This document shows positions 1 to 11,680 of a DNA stretch of 64,000 bases, piece after piece (positions within the stretch are counted from its first letter, which is position 1; every line of letters begins with the position of its first letter). The position numbers were made by a program, and so were the translations under genes. The notes under the pieces were generated by a model, which was not told the DNA's origin, ran no database searches, and was given only the letters and a program-made list of their open reading frames with translations. The stretch comes from Amaurobius ferox. Taxonomy: Eukaryota > Arthropoda > Arachnida > Araneae > Amaurobiidae. Where the stretch lies: NCBI GenBank assembly GCA_951213105.1, contig OX578142.1, forward strand, positions 8,418,149 to 8,482,148. The letters are read 5' to 3'.

Positions 1-593
1 AACTCTTGTGTTCAAGCAGGAAAAATGCATTGGGGGGGGGGGAAGAATGAAGAAATATTTACTGTTTTGCTGGGATCCAACGTAGATTGCTGTGAGAAGT
101 TGAAACTTATTGTCTTAGGAAAATCTAAAAATCTCCGATGTTTTAAACTTGTAAAATTTTTATCAGTGAGCTATGATACCAAATCCAAAGCTTTTATGAC
201 TTCAGAGATATGGGAAAAGGTAATCAAGAACTTAGACAAGAAATTTTTGCAGAAATGTAGGGAAACAGCTTTAGTTGTAGACAACTGCACAGCTCACACC
301 AAAGAAGGAATTTAGAAGTGATAGAAATGGTCTACCTACCACCAAATGTAACTAGTGTATTGCAACCTATGGACCAAGGGATTATTCAAAATTTTAAATT
401 AAACTTCCGAAAACTTCTCATGAAGGATTTTATAACTGGCCTTGGCAACAAATCCTCCTTTTCAATTACTGTGCTTGATGCAATTTTTTACATAGCGAAA
501 AGCTGGAGTATGATATACCAAAACTATTGCCAATTGCTTCAGATATGCAGGTTTCAAAATAAATTCTTCAGAAGCCAATCCCAAAGAGAGTGA
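1..593 (+). pseudogene. Tigger/pogo-family DDE transposase, broken C-terminal part
   Basis: Two adjoining reading frames (25-315 and 318-593) give the second half of a Tigger-type DDE transposase, a nuclear enzyme that excises and reinserts its own element. The first ends with the VVDNCTAH motif, whose aspartate (280-282) is the second catalytic carboxylate. The second carries LPPNVTSVLQPMDQG, with the third catalytic aspartate at 372-374, then the usual IIQNFK stretch. A stop at 313-315 and a frame change separate the motifs, and a run of G near 31-42 replaces an expected lysine-rich segment. The upstream half lies outside the window. It is clearly dead. Family assignment rests on motif order; the exact subfamily is not determined. 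Confidence 0.85.
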
Positions 594-603
594 TATTCAT
601 AAA

Positions 604-624
604 TTATATATATATATATATATA
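604..624. repeat. (TA)n microsatellite
   Basis: Pure TA repeat directly abutting the left end of the large element that starts at 625. A similar TATATATATA tract follows its right end at 16365, so this is probably the target sequence, but a duplication cannot be measured inside a TA repeat. Confidence 0.9.
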
Positions 625-1656
625 CCCAGGTAGCACAAATATGTAATTCTTACATATCAAGCCATACGTAATCTTTGCGTTTCAGGCCATACGTAATTAC
701 AGTACAACCTCGAAAATCTGGACATCCAAAATCCGGAAACCTCTAAAATCCGAACGTTTTCCAAATTTTCGTTTTTTTTCCCCCGGACTGACGAAGTCGC
801 GGATTTAAAATAACAGGGTAAAATTATTTATATGGAATTATATTTTATAAGCAAATACTGTATTTTTTCCGGTTGATTTTCTGAACCCGGAAATGAAACG
901 AAAGTTTAGATGGACGGCCGTAGAACGATCGGCTCATGGTTGGAGCGTGAATTACGTTGTTATCGTTAATCCCTCCTACCCCTTATTCAAGTCACAACTC
1001 CCGATGAATTATTTCGCGTAAAATATACATCGTTATTTAAATACGGAATTTTTATTATTAAAATTTCCTTTTCTCATTAATGAAAAAGACATTTTTCTGA
1101 AACAATGTAATTTTTAATATTAAACACTTTAAAACGTTATCGTAACATTTTATCACAGATTGTTCAATTAAATCTAAAAATCCTGAGAATTCATAAAATA
1201 ACGCTCACGGAAGTTTATTTTGTTCACTTCGTAGTACGAATTCCATTCTTCAATGTATTCTGTTTTGTCTTCAGAATCTCCTCCCCCTCCCGATATCTGA
1301 CGATATTTTCGTTCTCGTCGAACGTGTGTGTCAGCTTGAAATCAACTGTATATTTTGCCTTTTTTGATTAGAAAGCCATATTTACATACTATATATAGCA
1401 AATAAATAACTAAATAATATCGTATCGCACAGAACCGAGCAACAAGGTCACAGACCTCTCAAAGGGGTCGACTACGTTTACGATTAGGAGCTAAGCAAAT
1501 TCCTTTCTTCGCCTTCCCTGCCCCACTACGTCCCGGTGCTGCAGCCTAGTAATGACTCATAGTAATTTAGAAAAATCATTGAGGAGAAATATTTTTGTTT
1601 TGGAGAAGATATTTATTTTATCTACTGCGATATTTTTTACGTATTTGACTATTACT

Positions 1657-2572
1657 CAGGGGCGGCAAATAGGGGGCGCGATCGCGCCCCCAAATTTTTC
1701 TTATTCTGGACCAAAAAATTCTTATTCTGGACCAAAACTGAAAAGGCGTAAAAAAATTCCAAGCGAATTCGGTGAAAAACATCCCCATGATGATGTTAAA
1801 TCATATCATTGAATCAATATTCAATATGAAATTATAGATTCAGTATCTAATGAAATTGAGACAAGATTTAATGAGAACAATATATCCGTTTTGTTTGCCC
1901 TTAGTTCAGTATTATCCGGATCAGATGTTGGAAAAGAAAAAGTTTCAACCATATGCAAAGTATATAACTTCCAGAAAGAGGAATTGCTATGTGAATTGTG
2001 ACTGTTTTATTCAATGGTGAAAAATATAAACATAGACCATCCCAATTTTAAATGTCGCCTGGATTATTTTAAAGAGCGGATTTTAAAAAATGTGTTTCCA
2101 GTCATAACATTATTAGTTAGATTGTTTTTGACTGTGCCAATCAGCTCAGCCAATTGTTAAAGGTCTTTTTCGTGCCTCAGGAGGTTGAAATATTCTTTTC
2201 GCAGTACAATGGTACAAGGAAGACTTTTATCTTTAGCTATATTAGCTATAGAACAAGATATACCATTGGATTATGATGATATTGTAACAAAATTTTTTCT
2301 TCATCCAGACTCTAAGAAACGGCTTTTAAAACTTCAATAACGGGTAAATAAATATAGATATTTTTATTTAGAAAAATTATGTTAACAATTATGCTAACAC
2401 AATTATGTACAAAATTATGTTAACAACAATTATTTTTCTCAACATCAATTCAATTTTGCGATCCCTCTCCCCCCCCCCCCCCCCCCTGTTAACAAACATT
2501 TTATTTATTTCATATTGTGGATTTTCATACAAATCTCGCACCCCCAAATGAAATGCTGAAATGCCGCCCCTG
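1657..2572. mobile_element. Short hAT element inside the Tigger
   Basis: It starts CAGGGGCGGC at 1657 and ends GCCGCCCCTG at 2572. It is flanked by a perfect 8-bp duplication CTATTACT (1649-1656 and 2573-2580), the hallmark of hAT insertion. It is internally deleted and keeps only the 3' end of a transposase gene. A poly-C run at 2467-2486 lies near the right end. Confidence 0.92.
2040..2340 (+). pseudogene. hAT transposase C-terminal dimerisation-domain remnant
   Basis: Conceptual translation on the plus strand gives a hAT C-terminal signature: PISSAN, a stop, then RSFSCLRRLK and STMVQGRLLSLAILAIEQD, ending with a stop near 2340. The hAT family dimerises through this region. The RSFS/LRRLK pattern resembles the zinc-finger MYM/TTF-type hAT group. 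A stop interrupts the core motif and the catalytic part is missing, so this is a non-functional relic inside the 916-bp element. Confidence 0.75.
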
Positions 2573-2819
2573 CTATTACTAATAAAGTTTTTACTTTTTT
2601 CAGAGTCATCAGCTTTTTTAAACATAACATTATATAGATGCTAGATAATAAATAAAACTTTCAAGTTATTATTTTTTGTTTTTTGTTCGTTAATAGCAAA
2701 AACGGTTTAGACACATTTACACCTTTAAATATATCGTTAAAAGTGCTAATCCTCGATCTTTATTAAATACCGGCACTTCATTAAATCTTCCGGCGCTTCA
2801 TTAAATCTCGACAAAGCCG

Positions 2820-3080
2820 ATATAACGGAAGTTCTGCACTGTGATGATGATGCGCCAATCGTAAATAAATTGAGTGATGGCGTATCGTGATATGATATTA
2901 AAAAAAAAAGATCAAAGTAGGGACGATAAATGCGGAGAAGAAAAAATACCCATTGATAATCTTATGCAAACAATCGATCATGCTATTAAAGGTCTTGAAC
3001 AAAGAAGCTTTATAAAACCGAGCAGAAATAATATCCATCTACAGGATAAAGAAAACTGCTTTCCCATAAACAAAAATTAA
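2820..3080 (+). pseudogene. Possible Tigger transposase C-terminal tail
   Basis: The translation around 2830-2890 reads HCDDDAPIVNKLSDG, followed in another frame (2874-3080) by DNLMQTIDHAIKGLEQRSF. An acidic stretch followed by a helical segment with a paired E-Q resembles the tail after the DDE core of Tigger proteins. It lies inside Tigger ends at the expected side. Two frames are needed, so it is broken. Similarity is weak and family assignment relies mainly on context. Confidence 0.4.
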
Positions 3081-3397
3081 TGAAATAACAAATGTTAATT
3101 CAAATATTTAAACGAAATGATAAAATGTGATTTTATCATTTCGTTTCGTTCACACATTCTAAATTGTTAATGTGTATTTCTTTTCTTAGAAATTTTTTTT
3201 GCCCTATTTTTTAAATTAAATAATATGTTTTAATTGATTAACTTAACTTTAGCCATTATTTTTACTAAAAATAGTGCTTTATAGCGTATTTAGTTAATAT
3301 TAAATCGGAATTTTATACAAATTCTATAATCCGGAAAAATTGATAATCCGGAATCGGCAAAGTCTGGACGAGTCCGGATTTTCGAGGTTGTACTGTA

Positions 3398-3658
3398 TTA
3401 TCAAAAATGGTAGGTTAGAATACGGTATACCAACCGTTATAAAAAAGGTTATTATTACGTATCCTTATACGTTAATATTACATATATTCACATACGTTAT
3501 TATTACGTATATCGACATACGTTATTATTATGTATCCACATACGTGTTTATTATGTATCCACATACGTGTTTATTATGTATCCACATATGTTATTATTAC
3601 ATATCCAGATACATGTTTATTACATATAACATACGTGTATATTACGTATATCCACATA
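3398..3658. repeat. Left subterminal array of ACGTAT-rich units
   Basis: Imperfect repeats of about 23-28 bp built on TATCCACATACGTG and TTATTATTACGTAT, for example at 3530-3580 where two units are almost identical. The array continues after the nested hAT at 12612, showing that the hAT landed within it. Confidence 0.8.
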
Positions 3659-4235
3659 CAGGGCCGATCCTAGGGCGTCGGCCGCCCGCGTGCAAAGACC
3701 TAATGTGCCGCCCCTCTAGATAATTTTTCATATTTTGACTAATACTTAACGTTGACGTTATAAATTCATCTACCTGTATTAGAGTAACAAGAAAGATCAA
3801 TCATGCATAAGCATTGATTATGAAACACTTTCCAACTGAAATGTAATTTCATTTAAAACTTTCTAAAATGTGATACATTCAGTGGTGATATCTTTTACAT
3901 TATCACAGTACTACAGTAATTTATTATACTTAAATATTTAAAACTGTATCGAAATATAAATCATCTGATTCTTTATGCAAAATCAATGAATATTTCATTC
4001 ATATAACTTGTATTCCAGACTCCAGAGCTAAATAATTTTGTGTGAAAAAAATTCAGCAATTCTTATGTAATTCATCTTACAATCGCTTGAGATATTTGCA
4101 TTCTGCATATGTTAAAATTAGGCTTCGTTGAAGAAGTAATAAAAGTTTTGGGATCATTTAAAATCACAACTATTGTAATTGCATAGGCACGGAATTTAGA
4201 TACACAGATAATACACAGATACACGGATAATATAT

Positions 4236-5794
4236 GTGTGTATGTGTATGTACTCAAAGTATTGGAATCGTGCCGAAGATCGGAACTCGAATTTTCAAAG
4301 GATCTACACGTTTTGGGACTTCTAGAACACGAAAAAACTATTTTTAGGAAGACGTGTGTGTGTGTAAGGGTGTATCTCTGTATGTTTCTGTGTGTCTGTG
4401 TGGATATTACATCCACTCTAATTGAAAAACTAATGGACCGAATTTCATACAATTTGGTAGGTATGTTTTTTGTGGGAAATCCTGATGTTCATTAGATTAT
4501 ATTACGATTCGTACTAAAAGAATAAGAATCTGCCTTCTTTGCGAAATGCCCCGCAGAAATTGCCTTTATCCACTCTAGCTAAAAACTAATGGAACAAATT
4601 TAACAAAATTTGGTGTATAATATTTCAATAACCTACAAGTGATTTATATACCAAATTTAACAAAATTTTGTATATAAATCATTTGTAGGTTATTCTAGTA
4701 CGATTCGGGAAAAAGGAACGGGCTATTTTTGCGAAATGGCCCGCAAAAATCGTAATATATAAAAATAAAAGACTACGTGTGCTCAATTATATCAATTAAA
4801 TTTCTATTTTATACGTGATTTTTGACAACAAAAAGAATAAGACTAACCCCATTACTCTTGGACTAGCCGTTCTTGAGATATTCTAGTTTTTTCGCGTTTT
4901 CGCTACGCCACCTTTGGCAATAAGTCCAGCTATCAAAGGAGAACCAAATTTAAGTTTAACGTGTAAATTCAATGTCATTTAAAATACTTATGGTTGTTAT
5001 TTTGTGCAGATAAACTCAAATTATTATTGAATAAAAAAAGAGAACGAATATGAGTCTGCAGGGAAAGACATGTGCTGTCCACATCAGAATTTTTAACAAT
5101 ATTACAACAATGATTTATAGAAGTGAACGGGGATTATTTTCAGGCCATTTCGAAAAAAATGTATGATCTATATTTAAAGATCCACCAAATTTTTGTCGAA
5201 TAAAATGTTCAACAAATTTAAGCTGTGTACCAAATTTTAACTCTCTAGGACGTAGGAAAGTGCATTAAAAATGCCATCAAATAAGTATATCATGAAGAGT
5301 TATATAAAATTAAAAAAAAAATGAAAAATTGTTATCTACCAAATTTATTTTAAAATGTGAAGCCTCTCCCATATGCAACACGTTTAAACAAATGGAAAGA
5401 TATTTATTATATAATATATCTCTCTTTTCTTTCTGAAAGATATCCCAAAGTCAGAATTTAATTGAATTTGTTTTTTTCCCTATATTAAATAATTTTTAAT
5501 TAAAAAACTACTTAACATATTTTACTGAATTTTTTTTTATATATTCTATGGGATAATGTGAATATTTCCTAAAAATTTCAAAGCAATTTGTGAGTTTTAA
5601 ATTTACTTAAAAAATGTTTGAAAAATTAGGTCTCATAGGGTTCAATGTATTTCATTTTTTCAACCCGGGTTCAATAAAAAACTAATTGAGTGATATTATT
5701 TATTTATATTCCCATAGGTCCTACAGACCGTCTGAACAACATACTAAAATTTCATTTTGATAAAGTCATTTTTACGGCAGTTATCGTGCTAACG

Positions 5795-5828
<34 letters not shown>

Positions 5829-5860
5829 ATGAACAAAGTCATAAACACTTTTCAACTTTG
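4236..5860 (+). repeat. Dispersed non-coding repeat, longest copy
   Basis: This stretch holds phrases such as GATCTACACGTTTTGGGAC, GCGAAATGGCCCGCAAAAAT and ACTAGCCGTTCTTGA. The same phrases recur in order at 42610-43025, and its last part (5700-5830) recurs in reverse at 14290-14440. It ends in a GACAGACA run at 5794-5828. No convincing open frame is present. I cannot assign it to a known class; it may be an untranslated part of a larger transposon. Confidence 0.6.
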
Positions 5861-6152
5861 TTGTAAAGTGTAAAAAGTAAAACATTAATAAAAATGCAAA
5901 TAAAATTTGAAGTGCAAAACTTTATTTTTTGGCCAGCTAATAGGTTATAATAGCGACAAAATACTTTAACAAAATAATAAACAAACAAAAATATTACCTT
6001 TGAAATAAAAATAGACATTTTATAATTAGAAATGCAAAACAACAGTATTTACTCAGAAAACATAATCTAATAAAAAAAAGTATTAAAGCATAAATCTCGT
6101 GAAACGCAAAGTATATAAATCAGTCCTTCTACAAAGACTACCTAATAATTAA

Positions 6153-7765
6153 CTATAAAATAACTTTTCTGGCTTTCTGAGAAGCAAATTTGTCAATCAT
6201 TTCGGTGAAATCAATTTTTTCAGAGATTTCGGATTCAATAGAGATGATGCCCAAATCTGAAAGCCTTTCTTGTGTCATATTATTTCTCAAGTAATTTTTA
6301 ATAATTTTTAATTCACTGAAACTTCTTTCACCTGAAGCCACAGAAACAGGTAAGGTTAAAAAAATTCTTATTGCTAGAGCAAAATTTGGAAAACAGGGAA
6401 TGAGATCATTTTTGACTATAATTTCTAATATCTCAATTGGCTGTTTTTTATCTGGAAAAATATCTTTGAATGAAGTTATTTCATTAAAGAGTTGTATACC
6501 GTCTATATCTTTCTCAATACTTCCTTCCTCCTGTACCTGTAACTTAATATCTAAGTCCATGCAGGCTTTCATGAGATCATCATTAGAAATGTTGTGAAAC
6601 TCATACAGAAAGCAGAATATTGAATGGCACTCAGATAATAAGGTAAATCTTTCATTTACCGAAGAGATCGCGTGGTCAAGAATTGCAAAATAGAAAGCAG
6701 TCTTGAATGGCTGGAAGGGATTTGAAACTGGTTCATCACTGCCCTCGTAATCAAATAAACGGACCTTTTTCCTGAGCTTCGACATGGGAAATTCGGGATC
6801 AATACCTAAATCTCTAGCAAGTGTTGTTGCTGAATCGACAAATATTTTAAAATTATCGTCAGATCTTTGGGAAACTAAATATTTTTTTAAGATTATCTCA
6901 GCCTTCAATGCATTCCGCGATGTTTAATTTAAGATTTTGAAGCATTTTACTCAATACATCAATTCTTGATAATAAATCATGCCAAATTAAAATTGAACAC
7001 AAAAATTTAAATGTTTCAAGACTTTTAATTATTGATTCAGCACCCATTTTTGTTTTCGTGTCTCTGTTGGTATCTTCAATTAAGGCATTTAATGCGGTAA
7101 TAATGTTTTATAGGTCTTCTTTTAGAGGTCTAATAGCATTGATACGACTTTCCCACCTTGTTTCACTTAATGGTTTTAAAGTTAGACTTTTCACGTGTTT
7201 TTTTAGTAAATCCCATCTATATGGGGACGCAGAAAAGTAATTATATACCTCATGTACCATATCAAAAAAATCAGAAATTTCACCACTGGAGCTGGCAGCG
7301 TCATTAACGACAAGATTTAATGTATGAGCCGCACACGGCACGTATAATGCTCTAGGATTGATATCGAGAATCCGTTTCTGAAGCCCTATATTTTCCCCTT
7401 CATGTTCGATCCATTGTCGTAGCCCTGACCCCGTATATCTTTAACTTCGAGCTGCAGACTAGGTAATAGCTTCTCTAATAGAAAATTGCACAGACCTTCT
7501 TCAGTGGCATTAGTTACTGGAAAAAATCCTAGAAAAAATTCTAAAATATCTTTCTTACCATCAGTAGTGTTCACACATCTAATTACAAACATTATTTGTT
7601 CTGTGTGGCTAATATCTGGTGTAGAGTCGAGAATTATAGTGTAATATTTGGCTTTTTTGACAATGCGTGTTATCTCATTCGAATAGATTCGTCTGAAATA
7701 TTAATTATTTCATTTTGAAAATACAGCCGTAAGTAGTGTGGAATACGTGTTTTGTTATCTTTGTA
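6153..7765 (-). pseudogene. hAT (ZMYM1/TTF-type) transposase, C-terminal two thirds
   Basis: Reading from 7765 leftwards, fragments give the usual order of this hAT group: YYTIILDSTPDISH (first catalytic aspartate region), GQGYDNGSNMKGK (second), CRAAHTLNLVVND, LSETRWESR, and the C-terminal dimerisation motif SVASGERSFSELK with KNYLRNNMTQERLSDLGI. The final open frame (6153-6908, 251 codons) holds the dimerisation domain. Stops and frame changes near 6910, 7110 and 7385 break the gene. The N-terminal zinc-finger part lies at 11096-11680, beyond the Helitron. Family assignment is secure; activity is not expected. Confidence 0.88.
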
Positions 7766-7779
7766 CTAGCAGCATACCC

Positions 7780-10340
7780 GTTCTTCGTACGGAGTATATA
7801 ATATAAAGAAACTTGAAATTCATAATCATGCCCAAATTCTTATAGTATACTAAATGAAATGTTTAATCAAAATATTCTGTTAAAATATTTAATATAATGC
7901 TCCTAAAAAGAAGTTTAAGAATCTCTGTTCTCGCTATATAAAATTATCTTCATGGACATATCTGAAGAATAAAACATTTTGGACCCCTTATATAAGCAAA
8001 TATAAAAAAAAATATGGAATTGAATCAATATATGCAAAATAAAAGCGTTAAAATTGTATGGGACCCGTACTAATTATATACGCGAATATTAGAAAATATA
8101 ACCTGTATTAGTAGATTACGGGTTTATTGGTATTTTCAATTTATACATGTAATCTTTAAATCTGAAAGCAGTCATTTATTCCAATATATGTCAAAATTAA
8201 AGTGCTAAAATTATATGGGAAGATATACACGTACTACTTATAATGTCCGATTATTAGTAGAAGATTACCCGTTTTGCAATATGAGTCACAAATGTGTTTT
8301 GGTAAAATACAACAGACGACGTAATAAATTGAATATATAATTAATCCCCTTAATCTTCATACCAGAAGACTGTACTTGATTCCAATATATATGCCAATAT
8401 ATGTCAAAATATATTTCCAATATACCTGTACTACTTATATTCTCGTAGGTTAGAAGATATACCCGTGCATTCCTAGAAGATTACTCGTACAACGTACAAT
8501 ATGCGTGTGTCAGCAATTTTTGCCGCAATAAAACAATGGCGTAATAATTTAAAAATATCAATAATCCCTGAATCAATAATTCCGGAAAATATCAATAATA
8601 ATAATGTTTAAACCTGAAGAGTATAATTGATATTATCCAGTCCAAAATGAAATGGCAATGAAATTTATTTTATATACATATCTTCATTATTCAAATCGGA
8701 AAGGATTTAATAAAAATCGTCTGCCGCATAAACACATTGGATTTAAATCCGTTGCTAAGCGACATGATATCATTTGCTTCAAATAAATTGGTAGAAAAAA
8801 TATCGTCTAAATAGTTATATTTCTATGGAACATTTGGCGACAGTTTCGTCAAATTAGCGACATTTTAAAAAATCGCCAAATTTATCGCCAAGTGGGACTG
8901 TAGAACTGACAGTTCCACTTTGCGACAGATTGACGAAATATCATCACAATACTATCCCCTAACAAAAAACAATTAATATCATTTATGTAGCGCAATTTTA
9001 TCAATTTCAAGATATTTTTATAGATTTGAAAACATTTCTATCAATTTGGTGACATTTTAAAAATTCGCTAAATGTATTACTAAGTAGGATGGTTGGTCTG
9101 ACAGATAAATGCTAACCAAACATCAATTCAGTACCCTCTTCTAACAAAACAAAAAAAAAATTCATTGATATGTAGAAGACCCAAGCCACACGACCAACCC
9201 GAAGGTTTATGGCAGCTGTTTGTGTGTCGTTTATATCAATTTGGCGACATTTCCGTCAATTTAGCAAAGTTTAAGAAAAGTTGTCAAATTAGCGATATCC
9301 CTCCAAATTCGTAGCTTTGAATCTGCAGATCTGAATGAAACATTCTTATCCCGTTTCAATATACTAAATGAAAACACTACAATTGTATTAGAAGATATAC
9401 CCGCTCTACTCTTTTTCTGTTTCAACAATCGGCTATATGAATTTATTGGCTAAACACAATATATGAGTTTAGTAGCTAAATACGATATAAGCTTGAAAAC
9501 TCTTTGCCAAAATAAATGCAATTGATATACGCAGTCAGCAATTAATATAATTAAAAGAAAAATCAAACCGTCCATTCATTAGATATACTTTTATATCCAT
9601 TTATCCATTTATTTATTATTTAAATCGAAAAAAAATAATAAAAACATTAACAAACACATTTAATTTAATCCGTTATTCGTACGGAGTGTATAATTTAAAG
9701 AAACTTATAGTTCGCAATCATGTGCAAATTCTGTTAAAATATTAAATTTATTGCTCCTAAAGAGAAGTTTAAGAATATATGTTCTCACTGTGCAAAATTA
9801 TCTTCACGATCAGATCTGAAGAATAAAACATCCTGCCCCCTTTTGTAAGCAAATTTACAGAAGAAAAAATAGGAATTGAATGAATATATGCAACCCCGTA
9901 CTAATTATATTGTCGCAGATCAGAAAATATGCCAATGTGTTAGTAGAAGATTACCCGTATTACAATATGCGTCTCAAAAATATTTGCCAAAATAAAAGAG
10001 ATGATGTAATAAATTGAAAACATCAATAATATCCGTACTCTTTATACCAGAAGGTCGTAATTGATTCCAATATATGCCAATATATATCAAAACATATGTC
10101 AATATACCTGTACTACTTATATTCTCGTAGATTAAAAGATATACACGTGTATTTGTAGAAGATTCGTACAACATACAATATATGAGTTTAAACAATTTTT
10201 GTCATAATAAAATAATTGCATAATAACTTGAAAATATCAGTAATCCTTGAATCAATAATCCCCGAAAATATAAATAATAATAATTTTTAAACCTGAAGGC
10301 CGTAATTGATATTATCCAGTCAAAAATGCTATAAGAAAAA
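7780..10340. repeat. Diverged internal duplication within the Helitron
   Basis: 7780-8090 resembles 9672-9960 (CGTACGGAGTATATAAT versus CGTACGGAGTGTATAAT, about 1.89 kb apart), and 8460-8650 resembles 10140-10330. Between them a short phrase like TAGAAGATTACCCGT recurs, for example at 8262, 8449, 9391, 9937 and 10133, and a second phrase TTGGCGACATTT recurs in 8820-9270. The pattern suggests successive Helitron insertions or capture of repeated ends. Confidence 0.6.
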
Positions 10341-10784
10341 TCAAATCGTTCTTTTCTAAAATATATTTTTATATCCATTTATTTATTATTCAAATCGAAA
10401 AAATAATTATTAAAATTAACAGACAGATTTAATTTAATTGCGTTTCTGAGTAACATGATATAAGATAGAATCTTATAACATGTTAAATATGTCATGTCTT
10501 ATAACATAAACTGCGAAATTAAATAACGATTTTGATTTCTCTATACTTCTCATTGTTCCGTAAAAGCTTGTTTTAAATAAACCATGAACCATGGAGATAG
10601 ATTTCCCCTTTAAATCATGTTTCAAACAATTCATGTTTTCAGAAAGTGACTAATTAACGCAAAAAATCTCCCATCAAACTCAGAGATTAAATTTTAATTC
10701 ACTTTCAAACGATTTTCAAGCTTTTCGTTTGGATAAACCACGGAGTTAGGGAGTAGAACTCCTAGGAAAAAGTTCCGTTTTTCA

Positions 10785-11095
10785 TTAATATCTCGACAAC
10801 CCCAGGTCTTAGAAACTCGAAACTTGGACAAAATTTATGGGGGGATATTTCAAGGCTATTCACCAAATTTCATTAAATTCGGTTCAGCCGTTTTTCCGTG
10901 ATGATGAGACAAACGAAAATTTCGTTTTTTACTAATATCTCGAGAACCACTGGTCGTAGAAACTCAAAACACGGATATAATTTTAAGTGGGGCTATTTCT
11001 GGGCTACCCACAAAATTTCATCAAATTCGGTTCAGCCGTTCTCCCGTGATGGTGTGACAGACAGACAGACAGATTTTCATTTTTATTTATATAGA
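10785..11095. repeat. Tandem copy of the Helitron 5' end
   Basis: Two adjacent units of about 135-140 bp each contain ATATCTCGA, AGAAACTC and AATTCGGTTCAGCCGTT followed by CCGTGATG (about 10785-10905 and 10917-11060). They look like two stacked Helitron 5' leaders. The phrase is typical of Helitron 5' regions in arthropods. Confidence 0.65.
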
Positions 11096-11680
11096 TTTAC
11101 TGACATTATTAAGGTGTTCTGAAATAACTGGATCAAATTTGGCCGACATCTCCACTGCCTTTAAAAAATTACCATTATCTCTATGATACAACTTCGTACT
11201 AGTTCCTCTGAATGCCAAATTTTGACTGGCTAAAAATTGTACTACAGCAATCATTCTTTCAATGATGGCGGGTCATCGCTTTTTCTCTCGATTGTAAACA
11301 TGCTCGTCACATGCTCGTCAATAGTACAATTTTTTTCCAGCCTCGTCTTTATTTTGCACCACGATCTTATAGAGTTTGTTTTAGAGTATTTTCATGCTTA
11401 TTAAGGTAATCCAAACAATGACGACAATCAGAAAAGTCAGTACTTACAAGTTGTGTTGAATTATCTTTACCAAACAATTTACATGCAAAACAAAAAATAC
11501 GATTTAGTTTTATGGAATATCAGAGCCACGCGCGATTTATTTTCTTCCCGTTCACTAAAATTTTGTTATAATATGAACAGCTAAATTTTCTGCCACTCTC
11601 ATCGACCGGAAATTTAAAATTTGCTACTTGTTTGGGACCATGTTTTACCAATAAATCAATATTTTTTTCGTTAAAATGTT
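11096..11680 (-). pseudogene. hAT (ZMYM1/TTF-type) transposase, N-terminal part
   Basis: Reading leftwards from about 11680, the translation includes LLVKHGPKQVANFKFPVDE, then IFCFACKLFGKDNSTQ (the CxxC of the TTF-type zinc finger), TDFSDCRHCLDYLNKHE, and nearer the Helitron QNLAFRGTSTKLYHRDNGNF, typical of the region before the RNase-H-like core. Several frame changes are needed. The zinc finger would bind the element ends. The sequence stops at the Helitron boundary at 11095 and resumes at 7765. Confidence 0.8.

Larger units (their letters stand above)
700..3395. mobile_element. Tigger/pogo-like element with TA duplication
   Basis: The left end CAGTACAACCTCGAAAATC at 700 matches the complement of the right end, which finishes GGATTTTCGAGGTTGTACTG at 3395. 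TA sits on both outer sides (698-699 and 3396-3397), as expected for Tc1/mariner/pogo insertions. The body is interrupted by a hAT at 1657-2572. Little coding sequence survives apart from a possible transposase tail at 2820-3080. It lies within the left end of the larger 625-16364 element. Confidence 0.85.
7766..11095 (-). mobile_element. Non-coding Helitron
   Basis: On the minus strand the element begins TCTATATAAATAAAAATGAA at 11095, followed by a CTGT-rich stretch, the usual 5' end of arthropod Helitrons. It ends with a small hairpin (CCGT 7778-7781 pairing with ACGG 7789-7792), then CTAG at 7766-7769. The host bases are A before and T after, with no duplication, as Helitrons require. No Rep/helicase frame is visible, so it is non-autonomous. 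It splits the surrounding hAT transposase. Confidence 0.82.

Noticed and set aside
1471..1550. Possible second 5S rRNA-like segment (AGCTAAGC... and CCCGGTGCTG)
   Set aside because: Two short phrases resemble 5S, but their spacing is about 13 bases too short and the sequence between does not match.
3340..3723. 127-codon open frame on the plus strand
   Set aside because: It is made of ACGTAT-type array units giving YVxITY repeats, and it spans a Tigger end and a hAT end; a by-product of repeats, not a gene.
4072..4495. Overlapping frames on both strands (126 and 85 codons)
   Set aside because: They lie in the dispersed repeat and match GT-rich sequence; frames on both strands and absence from the second copy argue against coding.
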